DNA of 9,490 nt, taken from Desulfofustis sp. (GTDB taxonomy: Bacteria; Desulfobacterota; Desulfobulbia; Desulfobulbales; Desulfocapsaceae). This document shows, piece after piece, positions 1-5,654 of the stretch. A model generated the notes under the pieces. That model saw only the letters and a program-made list of their open reading frames with translations. It searched no databases and was not told where the DNA came from. A program made the translations under genes and the position numbers. Position 1 is the stretch's first letter. The number at the start of each line of letters is the position of its first letter. Location: contig JAUVWB010000040.1 of the NCBI GenBank assembly GCA_030604345.1, positions 1 to 9,490 of the forward strand. Direction: 5' to 3'.

Positions 1-60
1 GAAAAATAACGGAAGGAACGGACACCCTTTGGGATAGTGAGCGTGCGTGGTGCACCGGTG

Positions 61-843
61 TCACCGCTGACTTTCGGCTGGTTTCGCGGTTTGCGTTCTG
101 TTGATCGCGGAGGCCAGGCAGGCTGCTCCGAAACCGTTATCGATGTTGACCACGCCCAGACCGGGCACGCAGCTGTTAAGCATGCCGAGTAAGGCGGCGA
201 AGCCGCCGGTTCCGGTACCGTAACCGACGGACGTCGGGACGCCGATGACCGGACAACTGACCAGACCGCCGACCACGCTGGGTAGGGCCCCCTCCATCCC
301 GGCGACGACGATGATCACCGCTGCCTCGCTGAGCAGCTGTTGCCGGGCGAGCAGTCGGTGCAGGCCGGCCACCCCTGCGTCGTAAAGGGTTTGCACCGGA
401 TTGCCGAGATACTCTGCGGTGATCCTGGCTTCTTCCGCCACACCAAGATCAGAAGTGCCGGCGCAGATCACCAGGATCAAGCCTTGGGCCCCTTCGCTCT
501 GGAGTCCGCAGTCCGGGCCGGTGAGTATTCGGGCCTGGTGGTGATAGTGGAGCTGAGGGAGAGCGGTCGTGACCAGTTGAGCTTTCTCTTCGTGCACCCG
601 GGTTACCAACAGCGGCCCGCCTCGCTCGAGCATGGCTCGGGCGATGGTGATTATCTGGCCGGCGGTTTTGGCCTCGCCGTAGATGACCTCAGGGACGCCG
701 GTGCGCAAGAGCCGCTGATGATCGATACAGGCGTGTTCCAGCGTTTCGGCCGGGAAATGGCTGAGCCGCTGGATGGTGTCTTCAATCGACAGAGAGCCGT
801 CGAGCAGTTGGTGGAGCAGCCTTGTGAGGGTGTTTTGATCCAT
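61..843 (-). CDS. larB: LarB, nickel-pincer cofactor biosynthesis carboxylase/hydrolase
   Basis: This 260-residue protein matches LarB, which carboxylates the pyridinium ring of nicotinic acid adenine dinucleotide and releases AMP, the first step to the nickel-pincer nucleotide cofactor of lactate racemase-type (LarA) enzymes. The N-terminal part has the family signature around residues 40-60 (DHQRLLRTGVPEVIYG). The C-terminal half is an AIR-carboxylase-like (PurE-like) domain with AGTSDLGVAEEA (128-139), GMEGALPSVVGGL (182-194), GVPTSVGYG (201-209) and NSC (223-225). Cys225 aligns with the catalytic Cys known from Lactiplantibacillus LarB. The length is normal. The ATG at 841-843 has no clear Shine-Dalgarno sequence, but the protein starts where homologues do. 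larC, larE and larA are not visible; only 60 bp follow the gene before the window edge. The family call is firm; the final enzyme served is unknown. Confidence 0.93.
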   Translation of the reverse strand: MDQNTLTRLLHQLLDGSLSIEDTIQRLSHFPAETLEHACIDHQRLLRTGVPEVIYGEAKTAGQIITIARAMLERGGPLLVTRVHEEKAQLVTTALPQLHYHHQARILTGPDCGLQSEGAQGLILVICAGTSDLGVAEEARITAEYLGNPVQTLYDAGVAGLHRLLARQQLLSEAAVIIVVAGMEGALPSVVGGLVSCPVIGVPTSVGYGTGTGGFAALLGMLNSCVPGLGVVNIDNGFGAACLASAINRTQTAKPAESQR

Positions 844-893
844 GTGGCCCGGCAGTGACGTGAGAGATTTACGCTACGGGAAGACAAAGAGTT

Positions 894-922
894 ACAGTAG
901 CATGATCGGCAGGAACCTGCAA
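894..922 (-). promoter_or_regulatory. Putative sigma70 promoter for larB
   Basis: On the minus strand, TTGCAG (917-922) and TACTGT (894-899) are separated by 17 bp, a plausible -35/-10 pair about 50 bp upstream of the larB start. The match is moderate (four of six bases at each box), so this is an inference from sequence only. Confidence 0.4.
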
Positions 923-978
923 AGGTATCGATGCCGTCGCTGTTCACCGTTATTTCTTCTGCCAGGAAACACTACATT

Positions 979-1007
979 TTGCGCATCTCCCGCAAGTCTG
1001 TTAGAAT
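979..1007 (+). promoter_or_regulatory. Putative sigma70 promoter for the kinase-like/ferredoxin operon
   Basis: TTGCGC (979-984) and TAGAAT (1002-1007) are separated by 17 bp. The -10 box matches five of six consensus bases. Transcription would begin near 1014 and leave a leader of about 80 nt. That leader contains a small inverted repeat, TTGCCG / CGGCAA (1054-1059 and 1065-1070, 5-nt loop), shortly before the ribosome binding site. Confidence 0.5.
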
Positions 1008-1095
1008 CATTGCTCGGTGCCGACTCTGCTGTTAGAGCGGTGCCCCTTTTGATTTGCCGTCTACCGGCAAGCTAACGTTGCAACAGGAGAAGAGC

Positions 1096-2115
1096 ATGAG
1101 TCAACCGCATCTTCCCGCCTATCTGAAAGCGTTGATGAAACCGGGGCAACTGGGATGTCCGGCGTCGGAGCTGCAGGTGATTCAGACGCATATTTCCTAC
1201 GTTCTGGTGGCCGGGCAACATGTCTATAAGTTTAAGAAGCCGGTGAATTTCGGCTTTCTGGACTTCACCACGCTGGAGCAAAGAGGCTATTTCTGCAGGC
1301 GCGAGGTGGAACTCAATCGCCGTCTTTGCCCCGACATCTATCTCGGGGTCTTCACGGTCAATCGGGACGGGGATGATTACCGCCTCAACGGAACCGGAGC
1401 GGTGATCGAGTACGGGGTGAAAATGGCGCGCCTGCCCGAAGAGTTGATGATGGGGCGAGTGATTGCTGCCGGGAAACTGGAATACCAGCATCTGGATGCG
1501 ATTATTGCTCGCCTCGTCCCGTTTTATGCCCAGGCGGCTGGGGATGAGAAGGTCAAGGCCTTCGGCAGAGCGGAGGCGGTCGGCGTCAATGTGACGGAAA
1601 ACTTCCAACAGACCGAATCGTTTGTTGACGGACCGGCCTTGAGCCGGGCTCAGTTTGACCGGATCGCTGCTTTCTCCCGGACGGTTCTTGCCGATTCGGC
1701 GCGCTTTGACCAACGCATCGCCGCAGGCCGGATCAGGGATTGCCACGGAGATCTCTACTCGGCCAATATCTGCCTCGATGATCAGATTCATATTTTTGAC
1801 TGCATCGAGTTCAACGAGCGGTTCCGCTACGCTGATGTGGCGTCCGATGTCGCCTTTCTGGCCATGGACCTCGATTATCACGGTTTGGCACCGATGGCGA
1901 CTTATTTTCTGGAAGGCTTTGCCCGTGCTGCCGATGATCCCGATTTGCTTCGGCATGTGCGGTTCTACCAGTGTTACCGCGCCTACGTGAGAGGCAAGAT
2001 AGGCCTCTTTACCGCCGCCGATCCTGCCGTTGAAAAAACGGTGGCCGAAGCCTGCACCGAGCAGGCTAAGCGCTATTTTGAGTTGGCCGACCGTTATGCC
2101 CAAACCGGAATCTGA
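1096..2115 (+). CDS. Aminoglycoside-phosphotransferase-fold kinase-like protein (COG2187 type)
   Basis: This 339-residue protein resembles the N-terminal half of the proteins usually named bifunctional aminoglycoside phosphotransferase/ATP-binding protein. The kinase-like fold is indicated by VYKFKKP (43-49), a candidate nucleotide-site Lys motif, and by the Brenner-type catalytic loop HGDLYSAN (217-224). Asp235 in IFDCIEF is the likely metal ligand. The substrate is unknown, and antibiotic resistance should not be assumed. I chose the ATG at 1096 because AGGAG (1085-1089) lies six bases upstream; the in-frame TTG at 1054 has no such signal and falls in a leader inverted repeat. The 3' end overlaps the next gene by 20 bp in another frame, so the two are probably translationally coupled. 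In many bacteria the two domains are one polypeptide; here they are separate. Confidence 0.85.
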   Translation: MSQPHLPAYLKALMKPGQLGCPASELQVIQTHISYVLVAGQHVYKFKKPVNFGFLDFTTLEQRGYFCRREVELNRRLCPDIYLGVFTVNRDGDDYRLNGTGAVIEYGVKMARLPEELMMGRVIAAGKLEYQHLDAIIARLVPFYAQAAGDEKVKAFGRAEAVGVNVTENFQQTESFVDGPALSRAQFDRIAAFSRTVLADSARFDQRIAAGRIRDCHGDLYSANICLDDQIHIFDCIEFNERFRYADVASDVAFLAMDLDYHGLAPMATYFLEGFARAADDPDLLRHVRFYQCYRAYVRGKIGLFTAADPAVEKTVAEACTEQAKRYFELADRYAQTGI

Positions 2116-2731
2116 GGCGCCCCGGCTGGTGGTTTTTTTCGGCCTGGTGGCTTCCGGTAAGAGTCATCTGGCCAAACGGTGGGCCCGGGCGCGTCACTGT
2201 CCCTATTACAACACCGATATCGTGCGTAAACAGTTGTTCGGCCTCGATCCGCAAAGTCGGCAGCATGCGGGCATGAGCCAAGGCATTTACACGGCCGAGC
2301 ATTCCCGGCAGACCTATCGGGAGATCGTGCGCCGGGTACGGAATGATCTGGACGAGCGGTCACGAGAGGTGGTGGTTTTGGATGGCTCCTATCGTGAGGA
2401 GGCTGAGCGGGCACGACTGGTGACCGAGTTCGGCGGCCGGGCGGGGATCTTTTTTATCTATTGCTCTTGTTCTGAGGCCGAAACCAGAAAGCGGCTGGCG
2501 AGACGGGCCCTCGACCGGCATGCGGTATCGGATGGACGGTGGGAGGTTTACCTGTATCAGAAGAGCGGTTTTGCGGTACCGCATGAGATCGAGGGGGCCC
2601 GGTTGCTCGCACTCGATACGGAAAACGATACCGACGTATTGCTCAGAGCCGTCGATGCCTTCGTCGACACCCCGGTCTCGGGCGAAGATCGGTCGATCCG
2701 AACACCCGATGGTTTTCGTAAAAATGAGTAA
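2096..2731 (+). CDS. P-loop kinase, zeta-toxin/AAA_33-like (COG0645 type)
   Basis: This 211-residue predicted ATP-binding kinase has a Walker A motif, GLVASGKS (residues 16-23), close to the N terminus. It is followed by YYNTDIVRK, which matches the substrate-side D(I/V)xRK pattern of this family, and by VVVLDGSYR, a Walker B-like strand with Asp. A later Arg-rich segment (RKRLARRALDR) looks like the lid. The phosphoryl acceptor is unknown. The ATG at 2096 is preferred: it starts just before the first beta strand and within the end of the preceding gene. An upstream in-frame TTG (2030) would add residues that are only an out-of-frame reading of that gene. No strong Shine-Dalgarno sequence precedes 2096, which fits coupling to the upstream gene. 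The domain normally follows the COG2187 domain in one protein. Confidence 0.83.
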   Translation: MPKPESEAPRLVVFFGLVASGKSHLAKRWARARHCPYYNTDIVRKQLFGLDPQSRQHAGMSQGIYTAEHSRQTYREIVRRVRNDLDERSREVVVLDGSYREEAERARLVTEFGGRAGIFFIYCSCSEAETRKRLARRALDRHAVSDGRWEVYLYQKSGFAVPHEIEGARLLALDTENDTDVLLRAVDAFVDTPVSGEDRSIRTPDGFRKNE

Positions 2732-2745
2732 ACACAAGGAAAAAA

Positions 2746-3207
2746 GTGTACACGCGCATCTATTTTTTTCGCTTTCCCAAAGATACCAGTGATAAGCCGA
2801 TCATCTATCACCTGATCAAGAGGCACGAGGTGGAGGTGAATATTCTTCGGGCGGACATCCTGCCCCAGCGCGAAGGGGTTATGATTCTTGAGCTTCGCGG
2901 GGCAAAAAACAATGTCAAAGAGGCGCTGCACTATCTGGAGGGCCTTGGGGTGAGTATCGAACGGTTGGCCACCCGGGTACGGCGCGATGATGAGCGTTGT
3001 TTTCAGTGTGGCGCCTGTACCGGTGTCTGCCCGGTCGATGCGTTGTCCATCCGACGGCTGGATATGGCGGTTATTTTCGATCCCGACAAATGTACCGGTT
3101 GCGGTCAGTGCGTCCTCGTTTGCCCGGTGCGGGCCATGGAAATGTCGTTGGGACGAGAATGGTTTGACCTGGAGGGCTCGCGCGCCTCAAGCGTCGTCAG
3201 TCGCTGA
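2746..3207 (+). CDS. NIL-domain 2x[4Fe-4S] ferredoxin
   Basis: This 153-residue cytoplasmic protein has two parts. Residues about 3-75 match a NIL domain, the small ferredoxin-like regulatory fold also found at the end of methionine ABC transporter ATPases. Residues 85-127 form a bacterial dicluster ferredoxin with CFQCGACTGVCP (85-96) and CTGCGQCVLVCP (116-127), enough for two [4Fe-4S] clusters. Related NIL-ferredoxins work with DUF39/COG1900 proteins in sulfide-dependent homocysteine synthesis in methanogens and Desulfovibrio; that role here is an inference and no COG1900 gene is in view. The start is a GTG at 2746 behind AAGGA (2736-2740); the next ATG is well inside the NIL domain. It begins 14 nt after the kinase stop, so it belongs to the same operon. 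The last 11 bp overlap the end of bamD on the other strand. Confidence 0.9.
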   Translation: MYTRIYFFRFPKDTSDKPIIYHLIKRHEVEVNILRADILPQREGVMILELRGAKNNVKEALHYLEGLGVSIERLATRVRRDDERCFQCGACTGVCPVDALSIRRLDMAVIFDPDKCTGCGQCVLVCPVRAMEMSLGREWFDLEGSRASSVVSR

Positions 3208-3991
3208 GAAAGTTCATCCAGTCGGGAAGGGACAACCCTTGGAACCAACGGGCGAAACCAGTGGCAGGAGGCTTGCCGGCTTGGATGAGTTCCAGCAATT
3301 CCTGGGCGCGTGGTGCGATTCGGGAGTCCGGATACATGGTCAGGATGTAGTTGAGCCGGGCTTCCGCTTGTGAGTATTCTTTCGTCCTCAGAAAAAATTG
3401 CACAACGTTGAATTCATAGTTTACCAGAAACTCGTTGGCCGCTGCGATGCGGGCCCGCGCTTCTTCGGTGTACGGCGAACTCGGATAGGCTCGCAGTAAT
3501 TCACGAAAGGCCTGGATGGCATCGGTAGCCCCGGTGATATCCCGATCGATGGTATCGATGCGTTGATAATGGCACATGGCCTTCTGGTACATGACGTAGG
3601 GGATTGCCTCGTTGGTTGGGTGCCGCTCTTCAAATTCCCGATAGAGAACGAGTGCTTCCACGTAACGCCCCATGAAGTAGTTGGCATCCGCCGCCTTCAA
3701 CTCGGCCAGCGACGCCTCGGGACTGAAAGGATAGCGATCCAGTATTTCGTTGAAATAGTCCAGGGCCAGGTAGTATTTGCCGACGTTGAACTCATCCATC
3801 CCCTTCATGATGAGTTGCTCGGCGGGCAGATGGACTTGCGCTTGTTCTTCAAAATTGAACAACCCCTTGATACCGGAACAACCAGTCAGACTGAAAATCG
3901 ACCAGGCCGCGATGAGCAGGTAATAGCGGGAGGACCAGCAGGCTGAGGCACGGCGAGAGACGATGGTCGTTCGTGGTGTCGTTTGGTTCAT
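3197..3991 (-). CDS. bamD: BamD, outer-membrane assembly lipoprotein
   Basis: This 264-residue lipoprotein belongs to the BamD/YfiO family, an essential periplasm-facing part of the beta-barrel assembly machine anchored in the outer membrane. After a basic N terminus and a hydrophobic stretch (about 23-35), the lipobox LTGC places the lipidated Cys at position 38. The mature part is a run of TPR-like helices: EFNVGKYYLALDYFNEILDRYP is the first clear repeat, others follow around YFMGRYVEALVLYREFEERHP, and the last contains YSQAEARLNYILTMYP. The signal region is longer than usual, so the true start could lie downstream, but no better start with a ribosome site is evident. The gene starts six nucleotides after the trxB stop and is probably co-transcribed with trxA and trxB. 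No terminator is visible at its 3' end. Confidence 0.9.
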   Translation of the reverse strand: MNQTTPRTTIVSRRASACWSSRYYLLIAAWSIFSLTGCSGIKGLFNFEEQAQVHLPAEQLIMKGMDEFNVGKYYLALDYFNEILDRYPFSPEASLAELKAADANYFMGRYVEALVLYREFEERHPTNEAIPYVMYQKAMCHYQRIDTIDRDITGATDAIQAFRELLRAYPSSPYTEEARARIAAANEFLVNYEFNVVQFFLRTKEYSQAEARLNYILTMYPDSRIAPRAQELLELIQAGKPPATGFARWFQGLSLPDWMNFLSD

Positions 3992-3997
3992 GGCGTA

Positions 3998-4933
3998 TCA
4001 GGTTGGTCTTGTTTTAAGGTAGTGCTCGGCAGCGATGACGGCAGTTGCTCCTTCGCCGCAGGCGTTGACCACTTGGCGCATCAACTTGCTTCGTATATCC
4101 CCGGCGGCAAAGACGCCGGGAATGACCGTGCGGGTTTCGCTGTCGGTGCGGATGAAGCCCCACGGATCGGGATCGAGACGATCGATCGGCAGCATGTCGT
4201 TGTTTGGGGTTATGCCGATGAGAATGAAAACCCCTTGCACCGAGATGGTCGAAATATTCCCTGTCGAGTCCTCCAAGCGCAGCCCTTGCACTTCTTTTTC
4301 ACCCTCGATGGCGATGACCCGGGTATTCCAGATATAATCGATCTTCTTGTTGGCGAACGCCGTTTCCTGAATAATCTGCGTTGCCCGCAAGGTATCACGC
4401 CGATGGATGATGGTAACCTGGCGGGCAAAACGGGTCAGATAGTCCGCCTCTTCCACCGCGGTGTCGCCGCCGCCCACGACGGCCACGTGCATATCCTTGT
4501 AGAAGGGGGCATCGCAGGTGCCGCAGTACGATACCCCTCTACCGCTCAACTCCTGTTCGCCAGGGACTCCGAGTTTATTCGGCCGGGCTCCGGTACAGAT
4601 GATCAGGGCGGCACAACTCAACGAACTGCCATCGGCAAAGGACACCGTTTTCAAACCGTTTACAGGCAGATCAACCGAGGCGACCTCCTTGCTCACGATG
4701 TTGACCCCGAACCGCCTGGCATGGGCGGCCATTTTGTCGGATAGTTCGAAACCAGTCAGGCCATCAGGAAAACCGGGGTAATTGTCCACCCAGTCGGTGT
4801 TGAGGACCTGGCCGCCCGGGACGCCTTTTTCGATCAGCACGTGATGGATTCGCGCCCGCGCGGCGTAGAGCCCAGCCGTCAACCCGGCCGGGCCGCCCCC
4901 AAGGATGACCAGATCGAAAGGGCGCTCACTCAT
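3998..4933 (-). CDS. trxB: Thioredoxin reductase (NADPH)
   Basis: This 311-residue flavoprotein transfers electrons from NADPH through FAD and a redox-active disulfide to thioredoxin in the cytoplasm. The FAD dinucleotide fold shows GGGPAG (12-17). The active-site pair is C137-G-T-C140 followed by Asp141, a variant of the more common CATC. The NADPH domain has GGGDTAVEEA (154-163) and HRRDTLRA (177-184), whose arginines bind the NADPH phosphate and argue against a ferredoxin-type reductase. The C-terminal FAD motif GVFAAGDIRS is present. Length is typical. The gene lies 76 nt downstream of trxA on the same strand and six nucleotides before bamD, so the pair forms a complete thioredoxin system. 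The ATG has no strong Shine-Dalgarno sequence. Confidence 0.96.
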   Translation of the reverse strand: MSERPFDLVILGGGPAGLTAGLYAARARIHHVLIEKGVPGGQVLNTDWVDNYPGFPDGLTGFELSDKMAAHARRFGVNIVSKEVASVDLPVNGLKTVSFADGSSLSCAALIICTGARPNKLGVPGEQELSGRGVSYCGTCDAPFYKDMHVAVVGGGDTAVEEADYLTRFARQVTIIHRRDTLRATQIIQETAFANKKIDYIWNTRVIAIEGEKEVQGLRLEDSTGNISTISVQGVFILIGITPNNDMLPIDRLDPDPWGFIRTDSETRTVIPGVFAAGDIRSKLMRQVVNACGEGATAVIAAEHYLKTRPT

Positions 4934-5009
4934 CGTCTGTCAAGTGTTGACCCGTCCTGGCTCTGTCGGTCAGGCGCATATCCCGAAGCAGCTGCACGAA
5001 ATCTGGAGC

Positions 5010-5336
5010 TTACATCGCTTTATTGATCAAATCGACGAGCTGCGATTTGCCGACGGCGCCGGTAATCTGATCGACCACTTCGCCCCCCTTGAAGACGATC
5101 AGGGTCGGTATGGCGCGGATGCCGAATTTGCCCGGGGTGACCGGATTGTCATCGACGTTCATTTTGGCGATGGTGACTTTGCCCTGAAATTCTTCAGCGA
5201 GTTCCTCGACTACCGGACCAATTGCTTTGCAGGGTCCGCACCAGGGCGCCCAGAAATCAACCAGAGTCGGTTGGTCCGAGTTGATGGCGGAATCGAAATC
5301 GGAATCGCTCAATTGCAGGACTTTATCGCTGGCCAT
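5010..5336 (-). CDS. trxA: Thioredoxin
   Basis: This 108-residue classical thioredoxin is a cytoplasmic dithiol reductant for enzymes such as ribonucleotide reductase and for oxidised proteins. It has the full active site WCGPCK (32-37), the preceding buried Asp27 in VDFWA, and the cis-proline Pro77 in RAIPTL. The C-terminal GAVGKSQLVDLI segment is also typical. There is no signal peptide. A strong ribosome site (GAGGAG, about seven bases upstream on the minus strand) supports the ATG at 5334-5336. It is the first gene of the inferred trxA-trxB-bamD operon and has a good promoter about 80 bp upstream. Confidence 0.97.
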   Translation of the reverse strand: MASDKVLQLSDSDFDSAINSDQPTLVDFWAPWCGPCKAIGPVVEELAEEFQGKVTIAKMNVDDNPVTPGKFGIRAIPTLIVFKGGEVVDQITGAVGKSQLVDLINKAM

Positions 5337-5413
5337 GATTCTCTCCTCACGTATGTTTTTCCTTCCTGATCAGCCAGTTAAGGGCTAAAAATAACGTGTA
5401 CATAGATCCTTTC

Positions 5414-5442
5414 ACTTTACCTGTTGCCCTGGTCCGTGACAA
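5414..5442 (-). promoter_or_regulatory. Putative sigma70 promoter for trxA-trxB-bamD
   Basis: On the minus strand, TTGTCA (5437-5442) and TAAAGT (5414-5419) lie 17 bp apart, each one or two bases from consensus. Transcription would start near 5407 and give a leader of roughly 70 nt before trxA. Confidence 0.6.
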
Positions 5443-5471
5443 GGAAAATGTTGTTTGTCCCGGGGCCGTCG

Positions 5472-5495
5472 CATACCACACCAACGTTGTGTATG
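5472..5495. repeat. Imperfect dyad centred on CAACGTTG
   Basis: The perfect 8-bp palindrome CAACGTTG (5482-5489) is flanked by CATAC (5472-5476) and GTATG (5491-5495), an imperfect, slightly off-centre inverted arrangement. It sits upstream of both divergent promoters, where an operator could serve trxA and hemL. There is no T-run, so it is not a terminator. Confidence 0.35.
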
Positions 5496-5505
5496 AAGGC
5501 TGAAA

Positions 5506-5520
5506 GATCAAGAGGTGATC
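5506..5520. repeat. GATCA-N5-TGATC dyad next to the hemL -35 box
   Basis: The five-base inverted arms GATCA (5506-5510) and TGATC (5516-5520) are separated by five bases and end four bases before the hemL -35 hexamer. The position suits an operator. The arms are short and chance occurrence is possible. Confidence 0.3.
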
Positions 5521-5524
5521 AGGT

Positions 5525-5553
5525 TTGACGGTGTGTTACGGCCATGCTATAGT
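5525..5553 (+). promoter_or_regulatory. Putative sigma70 promoter for hemL
   Basis: TTGACG (5525-5530) and TATAGT (5548-5553), 17 bp apart, form the best promoter match in the window, with five of six bases at each box. The predicted start is near 5560, giving a leader of about 95 nt before hemL. Confidence 0.7.
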
Positions 5554-5619
5554 GCCGCTCCGGGGCGATTTTCAACCCTATCGGCAGGACAGACTCCCCG
5601 GAAGACCCGTTGCAGACGA

Positions 5620-5643
5620 TAGCTCAAGAAGGTAGCTCAAGAA
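5620..5643 (+). repeat. 11-bp tandem repeat before the hemL ribosome site
   Basis: TAGCTCAAGAA occurs at 5620-5630 and again at 5633-5643, a 13-bp period. The second copy runs into the hemL Shine-Dalgarno AAGGAGAGG (5643-5651), while the first is followed by a weaker GGT. It looks like a local duplication of the sequence preceding the ribosome site. Confidence 0.6.
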
Positions 5644-5654
5644 AGGAGAGGCTC

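Larger units (their letters stand above)
5337..5654. other. Divergent intergenic region between trxA and hemL
   Basis: This 318-bp stretch has no supported gene. It holds a minus-strand promoter for trxA, a plus-strand promoter for hemL, two short dyads between the promoters, and a hemL leader with a possible GC-rich stem and an 11-bp tandem repeat, each listed separately. Confidence 0.8.

Noticed and set aside
49..60. Overlapping short palindromes GGTGCACC and CACCGGTG after larB
   Set aside because: They have no T-run or paired stem of useful length and are at the window edge; chance is a sufficient explanation.
340..858. Plus-strand open frame of 172 codons opposite larB
   Set aside because: It lies antisense to a well conserved enzyme and has no domain or ribosome site.
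842..1075. Possible 77-residue ORF in the larB/kinase-like gene spacer
   Set aside because: It has no Shine-Dalgarno, covers both candidate promoters and has an unconvincing composition.
1072..2103. Minus-strand open frame of 343 codons opposite the first kinase-like gene
   Set aside because: It is a shadow of the COG2187-like gene, which has a ribosome site and conserved catalytic motifs; the antisense product shows none.
1096..2115. Aminoglycoside resistance gene
   Set aside because: Only the general kinase-like fold is shared. The sequence fits the chromosomal COG2187 family, and the operon context is metabolic.
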